DNA of 64,000 nt from Streptomyces ferrugineus (GCF_015160855.1 NZ_CP063373.1:6758001-6822000); one strand, 5' to 3'; shown: positions 35,441 through 44,505, counted from the first letter of the stretch. Program-made: numbers and translations. The notes: generated by a model from the sequence alone, not told the origin.

Positions 35441-36400
35441 TCAGGCGCCGGTCAGGCCCTCGGTCATGGCGGTGGTGTTGGCGCGCATCATCTGCAGGTA
35501 GGTGCCGGCGCCCTTGGCCTTCTCGGTCAGCGATTCGGAGTAGAGCTCGACGACCCGCACCTGGCCGCCCAGTTCGGTGCGCAGGACCTCGGCCAGCCGC
35601 TTGGGCTGAGAGGAGTCCGCGAACACGGTTTGTACGCCTGCCTGCCGCATCGCCCGGGTGAGCGAGCGCAGGTCGGAGGAGCTGGGCGAGGCCAGCGTCG
35701 TACCGCTCGGGATCACCGCGCCGATGACGCGGAAGCCGAAGCGTTCGGCGAGGTAGCCGAAGACGTGGTGGTTGGTCACCAACGCGCGCCGCTGTTCGGG
35801 TACGCGGTCGAAGGACTTCTCCATCCAGGCGGTGAGGTCGGCGAGTCGGCCGTCGTAGCGGTCGGCGTTGGCGCGGACCGTCTTCTCGTCCACGCCGTCC
35901 ACGTGCTTGACGACCTGGTCGGCGATCAGGCGGGCGGCCTTGCGGACGCGGTCGGGGTCGGTCCAGAAGTGCGGGTCGGACTGCCCGGCCTCCCCCTCGG
36001 GCCCGCCGTCGTCGTGCGCCTGGAAGGTGAGTGGGTCGACCGCCTTGCCGGCCTCGAAGGTGGGCACCCCGGACTCGCGGGCGGCGTCCACGTGCCGCAG
36101 TACGTTCTCCTCCAGGCCCAGCCCGTTGAAGACCACCAGGTCCGCGCGCTCCAACTCGGCGGCCTGCACGGCCGACAGGCCGAAGGAGTGCGGGTCGGCG
36201 TTCGGCTTCATCAGCACGGTGACGTCGGCTTCGTCGCCGACGATCTCCTGGGTGATGTCGCCCAGGATGTTGGTCGTCACGACCACCCGGGGCCGGTCGT
36301 CGCTGCTCCTGCAGCCGGTGCCAGCACCGGCCAAGGCGAGGGTGAGCAGGACCAGCAGGAGGGTGCGCGGCCGCCGCGGCCCTCGCGTACGTCTCGTCAT
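35441..36400 (-). CDS. aztC: zinc ABC transporter substrate-binding lipoprotein AztC
   Basis: This 319-residue cluster A-I metal-binding protein has the lipobox LAGAGTGC. The metal ligands expected for the family are His in NADPHSFGLS, His in SDPHFWTDPDRV, His in VTNHHVFGYLAERFGF and an Asp in VFADSSQPKRL. The loop between the first two sites is short, with few His, as in AztC and unlike ZnuA. It delivers zinc to AztB. The start ATG 36400 overlaps the preceding gene by ATGA. Confidence 0.92.
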   Translation of the reverse strand: MTRRTRGPRRPRTLLLVLLTLALAGAGTGCRSSDDRPRVVVTTNILGDITQEIVGDEADVTVLMKPNADPHSFGLSAVQAAELERADLVVFNGLGLEENVLRHVDAARESGVPTFEAGKAVDPLTFQAHDDGGPEGEAGQSDPHFWTDPDRVRKAARLIADQVVKHVDGVDEKTVRANADRYDGRLADLTAWMEKSFDRVPEQRRALVTNHHVFGYLAERFGFRVIGAVIPSGTTLASPSSSDLRSLTRAMRQAGVQTVFADSSQPKRLAEVLRTELGGQVRVVELYSESLTEKAKGAGTYLQMMRANTTAMTEGLTGA

Positions 36401-37626
36401 CGTCCGGTCTCCACCATCAGGGCCGGCTCGATGTCCAGGTCGAAGGTGCGCGCGATGCGCAGGTTGTCGTTGTAGTCGATCTCGTACACGCGTTTGCCCT
36501 TGGGGTCGTTGAGGTAGGCGCGGCTGCGGTCGACTTCGATGACCGGTCCCGCGTTCGCGTCGGTACGGGTCTCGGGGGCGCCCGTCAGAAGCGGCTTTGT
36601 CCTGGAGACCTGCTTGCCGGTGGCGATGTCGTAGCCGTGGAGTGCTCCGTCGGCCTCGAGGACGATCAGGACGGAGCCCTCGCCGGCGGTGTTGGCGGAG
36701 ACGACGGGCCCGGTCTTCACCCGTGTCCAGGTGCGCTCGGTGACGTCCAGGACCCACACGGCCCGGTCCCCGGCCGACGCTGTGAGCGTGTCGCTGCCGG
36801 GCCGGTGCCGGAAGGCCGTGGCCCGTTCCTTTTCGGGTACGTCGCTGCCGTACGGGATCTTCTCGGCGGTGAAGGTGCCGTCGGTCTCACGGACGAGCAG
36901 GGCGCCGTCGGCGCAGCCGAGGACGACTCCGCGGCGGGTGACGGCGTCGCCCCGCGCCTCCTCGCACCGGGCGTCCGGCGACGCGGCCCGCCGGCCATCG
37001 CGGTCGTACACCGCGACCTTCCCGTCGTCCGTGACGCCGAGCAGGTGCTCCGCGTACGGCACGACGGCTCCCGTGTGCGTCCCGCGAAGCGTGCGGGCGG
37101 AGCCGACCTCGCCCTTCTCCAGACCGGCCCGGCGGTAGATCCTGGCGCGACCGTCCTCGTCGGTCACCGCTGTGACGGCGGCGTCGCTGCGGACGCGGGT
37201 GCCCGGGCCTGCGGGCAGCCGACCCACGTCACGTATCGCCGCGCGGTAGTAGTGGACGTGGTCGCCGTGGTCGACCATCCAGGCGCCGCTGTCCAGGACG
37301 TGCGTGCCGCCCGCGGTGTGGAAGTAGCCGAACCGGCCGTCCGTGGTCAGTTCCGTGGCGCCCGCCGTCCGGGACACCTCGTGCGTCTTCCCGGTGATCA
37401 GATCGAGTACCCGACTGTCGCCGGTGACCGGGTCGTTCAGCAGCAGCCGGGACTGCTGCTCGGCCTTCTCCTGGGCCCCCTCGACGTAACCGTGCGGAGC
37501 GGAGGCCGAGGCGGTGGCCCGCGGGGCTGACGCGGTGTCGTCGTGACTCGCGCAACTCGTGGTGAGCAGGGAGATCGCCACGAGCGCGGCGGGCGCCCAA
37601 GGCATGACGTTACTTCGGACGAGCAA
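36397..37626 (-). CDS. AztD-like beta-propeller lipoprotein, second copy in the zinc operon
   Basis: This 409-residue protein has the lipobox LLTTSC and propeller-like repeats (GYFHTAGGTHVLDSGAW, DGALHGYDIATGKQ, AVWVLDVTERTW). It has the architecture of AztD but low similarity to it. His-rich stretches (VDHGDHVHYYRA) could bind zinc. It lies between aztB and aztC and overlaps aztC by 4 nt. The start is uncertain: TTG 37626 follows a GAGG site, while ATG 37605 lacks one. Its role as a second chaperone or a structural accessory is inferred. Confidence 0.78.
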   Translation of the reverse strand: MLVRSNVMPWAPAALVAISLLTTSCASHDDTASAPRATASASAPHGYVEGAQEKAEQQSRLLLNDPVTGDSRVLDLITGKTHEVSRTAGATELTTDGRFGYFHTAGGTHVLDSGAWMVDHGDHVHYYRAAIRDVGRLPAGPGTRVRSDAAVTAVTDEDGRARIYRRAGLEKGEVGSARTLRGTHTGAVVPYAEHLLGVTDDGKVAVYDRDGRRAASPDARCEEARGDAVTRRGVVLGCADGALLVRETDGTFTAEKIPYGSDVPEKERATAFRHRPGSDTLTASAGDRAVWVLDVTERTWTRVKTGPVVSANTAGEGSVLIVLEADGALHGYDIATGKQVSRTKPLLTGAPETRTDANAGPVIEVDRSRAYLNDPKGKRVYEIDYNDNLRIARTFDLDIEPALMVETGR

Positions 37627-37646
37627 AGGGATCGCCTCAGGTTCTT

Positions 37647-38504
37647 TCAGTCGGTCGCTGTGGCGTGAGCGCCGAGGAGGCGCGCACGGCGGTGGTGGCG
37701 GAGAGCGGATGCCAGGTGGGAGAGGAAGAACAGGCTCACCGCGAGAGCCGAGATGGTCGCGCCGGCCGCGGTGCTCAGGTGCCAGGACAGCAGCAGGCCA
37801 CCGAAGGTGGCGGTGACACCGAGGAGCGCCGCGAGGGTCATCACGCCCCGCACACTGCGCGCCCAGGGCAGCGCTGCGGCCGGCGGAGCGATGAGCAGGC
37901 CCAGCACCAGCAGCGTGCCCACGATGTGGAAGGAGGCGACGATGGCCAGCGCCAGCAAGCCGAGCAGCACGGCGTGGGCCAGGCGGGGCCGCAGGCCGAG
38001 CGTCTGGGCCTTGCGTGCGTCGAAGGCCAGGACGAGGAAGGCCCGGTGGCCGAGGACCGAGACGGACAGTGCCAGCAGCAGCGCCACACCCAGCAACAGC
38101 AAGTCCTGCTCACGGACGGCGAGGACGTCACCGAAGAGGAACCCGGTCAGGTCGACCGCGAAGGACTGCGACCGCGACACGATGATGACACCGAGCGACA
38201 GCATCCCCACGAACAGCAGCCCGATCCCGGTGTCCTGAGACAGCCGCGGGGTGCGGCCGAGAGCCGTGACGCCGACTGTCATGACGGCCGCGCTCAACAG
38301 CGCCCCCAGCAGCAGGTTGCCGCCGAACAGCGCGGCGAGCGCGACTCCGGGCAACAGCCCGTGCGACATGGCGTCACCGAGGAAGGCCATTCCCCTGAGC
38401 ACCACCCAGGTGCCGGCCAGGGCACAGATCGCCGACACCAACATTCCGCCCCACAGCGCCCTCTGCACGAAGGTCACCTCGAAAGGGCCCGTCAACCACT
38501 CCAT
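37647..38504 (-). CDS. aztB: zinc ABC transporter permease AztB
   Basis: This 285-residue permease of the ABC-3 (ZnuB/MntB) family has eight or so hydrophobic spans. The conserved GDAMSHGLLPGVALA segment lies near residues 43-57, and the FHIVGTLLVLGLLIAPPAAA segment near 200-219. The C-terminus is basic and cytoplasmic. ATG 38504 lies only 14 bp from the divergent aztA start region and has no ribosome site; a -10-like TATAGT (38518-38513, - strand) would give a leaderless message. Confidence 0.92.
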   Translation of the reverse strand: MEWLTGPFEVTFVQRALWGGMLVSAICALAGTWVVLRGMAFLGDAMSHGLLPGVALAALFGGNLLLGALLSAAVMTVGVTALGRTPRLSQDTGIGLLFVGMLSLGVIIVSRSQSFAVDLTGFLFGDVLAVREQDLLLLGVALLLALSVSVLGHRAFLVLAFDARKAQTLGLRPRLAHAVLLGLLALAIVASFHIVGTLLVLGLLIAPPAAALPWARSVRGVMTLAALLGVTATFGGLLLSWHLSTAAGATISALAVSLFFLSHLASALRHHRRARLLGAHATATD

Positions 38505-38514
38505 ATAAACGCAC

Positions 38515-38534
38515 TATAATGAAAACCATGTTCA
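38515..38534. promoter_or_regulatory. Zur-like box over the aztA/aztB divergent promoters
   Basis: TGAAAACCATGTTCA (38520-38534) matches the Streptomyces Zur-box core as I know it (TGAAAATCATTTTCA) at 13 of 15 positions. It follows a perfect TATAAT at 38515-38520 (+ strand). Zinc-bound Zur here would block both genes. Transcription would start near 38528, on the second in-frame ATG of aztA. Confidence 0.72.
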
Positions 38535-39262
38535 AAACACAGGGGCCCTCTCCCGCCCTCACCGAGGCCAGGTCGCCCCGGGTCCGCTTCACGGAGCTCT
38601 CCGCCGGATATCCCGGCCGCCCCGTTCTGCATCAACTAGACGCGGAGATACCGGCGTTGGCGATCACGGCGCTCGTCGGCCCGAACGGGAGCGGGAAGTC
38701 CACGCTGCTCGGAGTCATGGCCGGAGTGATCCAACCCACATCAGGCCGGCTCCACCACGCCGGCGACCGGCCGCCGGCGTTCGTCCCGCAGCGCGGCGCC
38801 GTCGCCGACACACTGCCGCTCACGGTCAGGCAGACAGTGGAGATGGGACGCTGGGGCGACCGCGGGCCGTGGCGCCGACTGAACCGGCAGGACCGAGCCA
38901 CCGTGGACCAGGCCATGGAGAGGCTCGGCATCACTGACCTCGCCACCCGCCAACTCGGAGAACTGTCCGGCGGACAGCGGCAACGCGCCCTGATCGCCCA
39001 AGGACTCGCCCAGGAATCGGACCTGCTCCTCCTGGACGAACCGACCACGGGCCTGGACCCCGAAGCAAGGGACCGGATCGCCGCGCTGCTGACGGAGCTG
39101 GTCGCCGACGGCAGGACCGTCGTCGAGGCCACACACGACCTGGAAGCCGCACGCTCGGCGGACGCCTGCCTCCTGCTCCGCGACGGCCGGCTGGCGGGGC
39201 AGGGACACCCCGAGCAACTTCTCACCGCCTCAACGCTCGCCCGGATCTGGCAACCGGTGTGA
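38519..39262 (+). CDS. aztA: zinc ABC transporter ATPase AztA
   Basis: This 247-residue ATPase has Walker A GPNGSGKST (residues 55-63), signature LSGGQRQRALIAQGL, Walker B LLLLDEPTTGLDP and switch His in VEATHDLE. It powers AztB. Two starts are possible: ATG 38519 lies inside the -10 box, so ATG 38528 (MFKTQGPS), at the predicted transcription start, is more likely the true one (leaderless, 244 residues). It is divergent from aztB and shares the Zur-like box. Confidence 0.92.
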   Translation: MKTMFKTQGPSPALTEARSPRVRFTELSAGYPGRPVLHQLDAEIPALAITALVGPNGSGKSTLLGVMAGVIQPTSGRLHHAGDRPPAFVPQRGAVADTLPLTVRQTVEMGRWGDRGPWRRLNRQDRATVDQAMERLGITDLATRQLGELSGGQRQRALIAQGLAQESDLLLLDEPTTGLDPEARDRIAALLTELVADGRTVVEATHDLEAARSADACLLLRDGRLAGQGHPEQLLTASTLARIWQPV

Positions 39263-39776
39263 GGCGACGGCCCTCTTCCTTTCTCGTGGCGATGGTGCTC
39301 ACGTGCCGTCGACGGGCCCACGCCGATGAGAGCCGGCGCACCCTTCGAGCGCTCCCCCGCAGTCCCGCATGGAGTCGGTTCACCGAAGTGCTGGCTACGA
39401 GTGGATCCTGCTGGGCGCTGGCGGGCCGCCTGAAACGTACGCCGGTAAGCCTGGGGCGAGATGCCGATCGCCGCGTGCCGATGCTGGCGTAGGGAGGCGC
39501 CCGTGGCGAAGCCGACCCGGCCGGCGATCTGGTCCGCCGACACGGCACCGTCAAATCGCCCCTGACCGTTGCCCCATCACCCGCGCCTCCGTCGCGTCGT
39601 CGCCGCCAGCGACATCGGCCCACCATCGAGTGGTACGACCTCTCCCGGTGAGGCTCGCCCTGCCGGCGCGACACGCCATCGGGGATCCTCAGACCCCAGT
39701 GCCCTCACACGCTCTCGCGACAAGCCACCCGCCCCTCGTCCTCATGCACCGCCGATTCAGCAGGGCAGCATGATTC
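39263..39776. other. gene-poor stretch with an AraC-type relic
   Basis: Apart from the AraC-type fragment listed separately, these 514 bp hold no intact gene, stem-loop or promoter that I can support. A peptide-type importer follows whose ATPase genes are absent, so they could have been lost here. Confidence 0.45.
39400..39558 (-). pseudogene. relic of an AraC-family regulator (second HTH)
   Basis: The - strand encodes VSADQIAGRVGFATGASLRQ followed by HRHAAIGISPQAYRRTFQA, the second HTH and end of a GlxA/FtrA-like AraC protein. The preceding domain is absent, the upstream frame is unrelated, and no stop follows at the normal distance. Confidence 0.6.
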
Positions 39777-41549
39777 TCATCGGTCGGCCGCCCGTCGAAG
39801 CAAGCTCCGTCCCGAGGCCGTACCGGACACGGCGAGAACGGACAGCAGGACGAGGGCGAAGGCCGGGCCGAGTACCGTCCAGGGCGCCAGCTCCGCATAC
39901 GGCTGGTTCTCCGACAGCAGGCGGCCCCACTCCGCGGTGGGCGGCTGCTCCCCCAGACCGAGGAAGCCTAGGGAGGCCAGTACGAGGACCGTGGTCGGCA
40001 GACGCAGAAGGGCGTTGCGCAGGACGGCGGGCAGTACGGCGGGCAGCAGGTGATGGCGGAGCAGATACCCCGGGCCGGCGCCGAAGGAGATGGACGCGAG
40101 CATGTGGCCGCTGGCCCGTTCCTGTTCGAGCAGCGCCGCGGACTGGGCGGCGTAGGGGGTCCAGCCGACCAGGCAGACCGCCAGCGCGGCACCCCAGACC
40201 GACGGGCCGGTCACAGCGGTCGTCAGCAGTCCGGCGAGGACGGCCGGCATCGTCGACACCACTTCCGTCAGGCCCGCGCCGACCTGTGCCGCCATGCCGA
40301 GCAGCAGCCCGGTGAGGGTGCACACGGCGGTCACCGCGAGGGCCACGCCCACCGTGCGCAGCGCTCCGTGGCCCAGCCGGGCCAGCAGATCCCGGCCGAG
40401 TGAGTCCGTGCCCAACGGGTGCGCGGCGGAGGGCGGGAGCAGTCGGGCCGCCGTGTCCACGTGCAGGGGGTCGCGCAGCAGTCCGGCGATGATCAGGGCG
40501 ATCAGGGCGATGGCGCAGGCTCCGGCGGCCCAGCGCGTGGAGCGCCCTCGGGCGAGGGTGGGCGCGTGCAGGGTGGGCAGGGCCCTGTCCCGCAGGGCGG
40601 GGCCGAGCAGGGCGCGACGCAGGGCCTGGATGAGGAGGCCGGCGGCGACGCCGAGCAGGATGAGGGCCAGTGTCGCGGTCTGCAGGGGCGGGAGATCCTG
40701 GGCGATGGCGGCGTCCAGGGCCAGGCGGCCGAGCCCGGGAATGTTGAAGATCTTCTCCACCGCGACCGCGCCTCCGACCAGGGCCACGACGGTCGGCAGG
40801 AGTTGGGGGAGGACACCGGCCAGCGCGCGACGCAGCGCATGCCGGGCGACGTGGTTGGGTGCGAAGCCGTGGGCGTGCCAGGTCCGGGCCCACGGCTCGT
40901 TGAAGGCGGCGGGCAGCGACTGGTCGAGCAGACCGCCGATCATCGCCCCGGACGGCACGCCGAGGGCGAGCGCGGGCAGCACCATCGACGCAGGTCCCTG
41001 CCATCCGCTGGACGGGAACCAGCCCAGCCACACCCCGCACACCGTGGCGAGCAGCGAGGCCAGCAGGAACTTCGGCAGCGCCGCGAGAACGGCCGCCGCG
41101 GTGCCCGCCCGCGCCCGCCGCAGCCGTCGCCGGGCGCCGAGGTACAGAGTGCGGGTGCAGACCAGCGCGGCCACCGCGACCGTGACCAGGAGCGCCCCGA
41201 GCATCAGCGTCACCGACACCGCGAACGCGGTCGTCACCTGGGGCAGAACCGGTTCGCCCGACACCCAGGACGTGCCCGCGTCACCGCGCGGCAGCCCGCC
41301 GAGCCAGCCCACGAGGTGACTGAACGGCCCCTCGTCCAAGCCCAGTTGCTCCCGTACGGTCGCCATCTGCGCGGGCGTCGGGTCCTGGTCGGCGGAGCGG
41401 GCCCGCAGGACCGTCAGCGCGGGGTCGTTGCCGGACAGCCAGGGCAGCAGGGCTACGGCCGTCAGCAGCGCGGTCCCTGCGAAGAGGCGGCCGACGCCCG
41501 TGCCCCATGAGGAGTGACGGGCATCGGCGCCGGCCGATGTCACGCTCAT
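39777..41549 (-). CDS. fused DppB-DppC ABC transporter permease
   Basis: This 590-residue membrane protein joins both permease halves of a peptide/metallophore-type importer. The DppB half (residues 1-325) has MATVREQLGLDEGPFSHLVG and the loop EPWARTWHAHGFAPNHVARH. The DppC half (about 335-590) has HPLGTDSLGRDLLARLGHGA and an EAA-like loop ERASGHMLASISFGAGPGYL. The binding protein gene precedes it directly. No ATPase gene is adjacent, so it must share ATPases encoded elsewhere or be incomplete. ATG 41549 directly adjoins the binding-protein stop. Confidence 0.88.
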   Translation of the reverse strand: MSVTSAGADARHSSWGTGVGRLFAGTALLTAVALLPWLSGNDPALTVLRARSADQDPTPAQMATVREQLGLDEGPFSHLVGWLGGLPRGDAGTSWVSGEPVLPQVTTAFAVSVTLMLGALLVTVAVAALVCTRTLYLGARRRLRRARAGTAAAVLAALPKFLLASLLATVCGVWLGWFPSSGWQGPASMVLPALALGVPSGAMIGGLLDQSLPAAFNEPWARTWHAHGFAPNHVARHALRRALAGVLPQLLPTVVALVGGAVAVEKIFNIPGLGRLALDAAIAQDLPPLQTATLALILLGVAAGLLIQALRRALLGPALRDRALPTLHAPTLARGRSTRWAAGACAIALIALIIAGLLRDPLHVDTAARLLPPSAAHPLGTDSLGRDLLARLGHGALRTVGVALAVTAVCTLTGLLLGMAAQVGAGLTEVVSTMPAVLAGLLTTAVTGPSVWGAALAVCLVGWTPYAAQSAALLEQERASGHMLASISFGAGPGYLLRHHLLPAVLPAVLRNALLRLPTTVLVLASLGFLGLGEQPPTAEWGRLLSENQPYAELAPWTVLGPAFALVLLSVLAVSGTASGRSLLRRAADR

Positions 41550-43073
41550 CTACTTCAGACGCGTGTCGACGTCGACCAGCGACCGCTCGCGCGGGTCGAG
41601 GAGCACGCCCTCGACATCGGCGCTGATGCCCTGCACGACCTTCTCGTGGACCAGCGGCACGACGGCGTCCGTGCGCAGGATCTCCGCCTCGGCCCGCATG
41701 GTCTTCTGCTGCCGCTGCGCGGTGTCGCTTTCCTCGGCGGCGGCCTTGATGGCCTGGTCGACCTTGGTGTCCTTCAGACCCGCGATGTTGTAGACGCCGT
41801 CGCTGGTGAAGTCGCTCGCGAGGTAGGCGACCGCGTCACCGGTGTCGAGGAGCGTCACACGGGAGAAGACGAGCGCGTCGTACTTGCCCGCGAGGAGGTC
41901 GGCCTCCATCTGCGTGTACTCGCGCACGTCCTGCTTCACCGTGAACCCGGCCTTCTCCATCTGCTGCTGCAGCACGGTCGCGGCCTCGGGCAGTTCGGCC
42001 CTGTTGGTGTAGGTGGCCAGGCGCAGGGTCTTGCCCTTGGTCTCTGCCTTCACCTGCGCGGTGGTCCCGGCCTTCGCGCGACCCGTCACTTCGACGCGCT
42101 TGTCGGCCGCCCAGGGGACCGCCGGCCCGAACAGGCCCTGCGCGCGGTCGGCGTACCCGCCGAAGACCGAGTCGACGAGGGCGGAACCGTCCACGGACTC
42201 GCGGGCAGCCGCCCGCAGCGACGCGTCGGCGAAGATGCCGCTGCCGGTGTTGAGAATCAGGCTGTCGGTCCGCACGGAGGGGACTTCGTGGCGGGTGCCC
42301 TTCTTCAGCAGCTTCGCCTGGGCGGTGGGGATCCACTCGGCGACGTCGACGTCGCCGCTGCGCAGGGCGTTGGCGCGGGCGCTGCCGTCGGCGATCCACG
42401 TGACGTCGACGCCGGACGACTTGGCCGTGCCGCCCCAGTAGCCGTCGTAGCGGTCGAGCGTGGCCTTGGACTTGCCGGTGAGCTTGGTGATCTTGAAGGG
42501 GCCGGTTCCGGTGCCGATCGGGCTGGCGGTGCCGTCCTTCGCGTACGCCTTGGCGGCGAGGATGGCCAGCGCCGGGCTGGCCAGGCGCAGCGGGAGCACC
42601 GGGTCGGCGGCCTTGGTGCTGATGGTGACGGTGTCGGCGTCGTCGGCCTTCGCGGTGAGGGTGACGTCGCTGAGGACGCGGGGTTTGGGTTCGGCGGCAC
42701 TCGCGTGGTCGAGCGCGTTGACGACGGACTCGGCGGTGACCTGGGTGCCGTCCTGGAAGGTGGCCTTGCGCAGTTCGAAGGTCCAGGTGGTGTCGTTCGT
42801 CTGCTTCCAGGACTTCGCCAAGGCGGGTGCGGCGGCGCCGTCCTTGTCCAGCGCGGTGAGGCCTTCGGCCACGGAGAGCTTGCTCAGCACGGTGGCGTCA
42901 TTGCTGTACGGGGACAGCGACTGCACCGGCGGCACGGCGAGGGCCACCCGCAGCCGACCGCCCGAGCCGCCCTTGTCGCCCGTACCCGAGCCGCCCTCCC
43001 CTGACACGAAACAGCCGGCCAGCAACGGAGTGAGAGCAAGCGCCGCGATGAGACGGCGGGAGGTCGTACGCAT
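41550..43073 (-). CDS. peptide/metallophore-type ABC substrate-binding lipoprotein (SBP_bac_5)
   Basis: This 507-residue lipoprotein has the lipobox PLLAGC and the NikA/DppA fold (TTWTFELRKATFQDGTQVTA near residues 100-120, then ATLDRYDGYWGG). It captures a peptide, nickel complex or metallophore. ATG 43073 has the ribosome site AGGACC. A palindrome resembling a DmdR/IdeR iron box lies 77 bp upstream, and zinc uptake genes are adjacent, so a metal-linked substrate is favoured over a nutrient peptide. That is inference from context. Confidence 0.85.
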   Translation of the reverse strand: MRTTSRRLIAALALTPLLAGCFVSGEGGSGTGDKGGSGGRLRVALAVPPVQSLSPYSNDATVLSKLSVAEGLTALDKDGAAAPALAKSWKQTNDTTWTFELRKATFQDGTQVTAESVVNALDHASAAEPKPRVLSDVTLTAKADDADTVTISTKAADPVLPLRLASPALAILAAKAYAKDGTASPIGTGTGPFKITKLTGKSKATLDRYDGYWGGTAKSSGVDVTWIADGSARANALRSGDVDVAEWIPTAQAKLLKKGTRHEVPSVRTDSLILNTGSGIFADASLRAAARESVDGSALVDSVFGGYADRAQGLFGPAVPWAADKRVEVTGRAKAGTTAQVKAETKGKTLRLATYTNRAELPEAATVLQQQMEKAGFTVKQDVREYTQMEADLLAGKYDALVFSRVTLLDTGDAVAYLASDFTSDGVYNIAGLKDTKVDQAIKAAAEESDTAQRQQKTMRAEAEILRTDAVVPLVHEKVVQGISADVEGVLLDPRERSLVDVDTRLK

Positions 43074-43147
43074 GGAGGTCCTGTCGCGCGGGATAAGGGG
43101 ATACGGCCCCCGTGCACGCCAGGCGGCTCGAGGAGGCTGCGTCAGCA

Positions 43148-43168
43148 TATAAGGCAAGCCTTACTTGA
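43148..43168. promoter_or_regulatory. iron-box-like palindrome (DmdR/IdeR type)
   Basis: TAAGGCAAGCCTTA (43150-43163) is a perfect palindrome. The 19-mer around it on the - strand agrees with the remembered iron-box consensus TTAGGTTAGGCTAACCTAA at about 13 positions. A second partial site, ACCTTGTTAGGT, lies at 43172-43183. The position is right for repression of the binding-protein gene. Confidence 0.5.
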
Positions 43169-43266
43169 TCTACCTTGTTAGGTGAATTCTCAATCAATGG
43201 ACGGCTCGTGAAGGGCCCTTCGACGCGCCGACGCGCCTCGCACGGCTTCGCAGGAGGCATACGGTG

Positions 43267-43757
43267 ATGGACGTCAGGCTCGACCGCAGAGCCTTCCTAC
43301 GCGGGATCGGCTCCGTCGCGGCAGGCGCCGCCGCCACTTCGTTCACCGCATGCGGAGGCCGTACCGACCGGAGGACCAACGACGCCGGGAGCAGCAAGAC
43401 CCAGAGACCGGCATCCGGGTCAGCGTGGTCAACATCCCCTTCTACGCGCAGATCCTTGCGCAGATCAAGGAAGGTCGCCCGCGGTTCGACGTCATCGACA
43501 TCGACATGAGCGCCCTGGCACGCTTCGCGGGGGACGAGGCCACGCAGGAGCTCGACTACGACCGGCTGAAGAGCACGAGGAACGCCGGCATCGCCGAGTC
43601 GCTGCTCACCTCGTACGGCGTCGGCAAGAACTACTGGGCCAGCGTCATGGCGTTCCGCACCGACGCCTTCGGCGGGAAGACGCCGCGGTCCTGAACCGAA
43701 CCTGACGCGGACACGGCCGACGCCCTGCTGGACCAATGGGGCGACGCGGACTGGTGA
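43267..43757 (+). pseudogene. relic of a PotD-type polyamine-binding lipoprotein
   Basis: A Tat/lipoprotein start (LDRRAFLRGIGSVAAGAAAT, then FTACGG) is followed in another frame by ETGIRVSVVNIPFYAQILAQ, IKEGRPRFDVIDIDMS and VMAFRTDAFGGKTP. These segments match the intact PotD-like protein encoded at 55707-56813 (RRLFLRGIGGVTAG, ETGIQVKVLN, AQIKQGRP, MAYRTDAFGGKKP). A piece is missing after the signal peptide and everything after TDAFGGK is lost, except perhaps the end DALLDQWGDADW. It marks a duplicated ancestor of the neighbouring transporter. Confidence 0.75.
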
Positions 43758-43758
43758 C

Positions 43759-44493
43759 TCAGAACGCCGTGTAGCCGCCGTCCACGGGAAGCACGGCACC
43801 GGTGATGTACGACGACTCCGGACAGGCGAGGAAGAGGACCGCGTCGGCGACCTCCTCGGGTGTGGCGAGCCGGCGCAGCGGTATGGAGTCCTCTCTGGCG
43901 CGCCGGTAGGCGGCGGGGTCGGGACGTCGCTGGAACGAGGCCTCGATGAGCGGCGTCACGGTCAGACCTGGCGCGACCACGTTGACGCGGATGTTGCGGG
44001 ACGCCCATTCGATGGCAGCGCCGCGGGCGAGCGCGATGAGACCGCCCTTGGCGGCGGAGTACAAGGTCTGGTTCGGCATGCCGACCATGCCGAGGCGCGA
44101 ACTGACGCACACCATCGACGCCCCCGACTCCGGAGCCAGCGGCATCAGGTGCTTCATGACCAGGAACGCGCTCAGGAGGTTGCTGTGGAGCAGGTCGCGT
44201 GCGTCGTCGGCAGTCGTCTCTGCGAGCGGGCTGGACTGCTGGAGTCCGTGGCAGAGGACGACGACTCCCACTTCCCCCAGGTGATCCGCCGCTCTGGTGG
44301 CGAGCCCGGAGACGAAGGTCTCGTCGTTGAGGTCCCCCGCGAGGTAGAGATCGTCCGGATGGCTCTCGGGCAACTCGGGTCGCCGTCCGGTGAGCAGGAG
44401 GTTGGCGCCCTCGCGGCGGAAGTGGGAGGCGACCGCCTGACCGATCCCGCTCGATGCTCCGGTGATCACGGCGTTGACCTTCTGGAGTCTCAT
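43759..44493 (-). CDS. short-chain dehydrogenase/reductase
   Basis: This 244-residue classical SDR has the cofactor motif TGASSGIG (11-18), catalytic S132, Y145 and K149 (YSAAK), and the C-terminal TGAVLPVDGGYTAF. It oxidises or reduces an alcohol/keto group with NAD(P); the substrate is not evident. It is the last gene of the long - strand catabolic cluster, 12 bp after aspA, so probably co-transcribed. Confidence 0.9.
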   Translation of the reverse strand: MRLQKVNAVITGASSGIGQAVASHFRREGANLLLTGRRPELPESHPDDLYLAGDLNDETFVSGLATRAADHLGEVGVVVLCHGLQQSSPLAETTADDARDLLHSNLLSAFLVMKHLMPLAPESGASMVCVSSRLGMVGMPNQTLYSAAKGGLIALARGAAIEWASRNIRVNVVAPGLTVTPLIEASFQRRPDPAAYRRAREDSIPLRRLATPEEVADAVLFLACPESSYITGAVLPVDGGYTAF

Positions 44494-44505
44494 ATTCGTT
44501 CCCTG

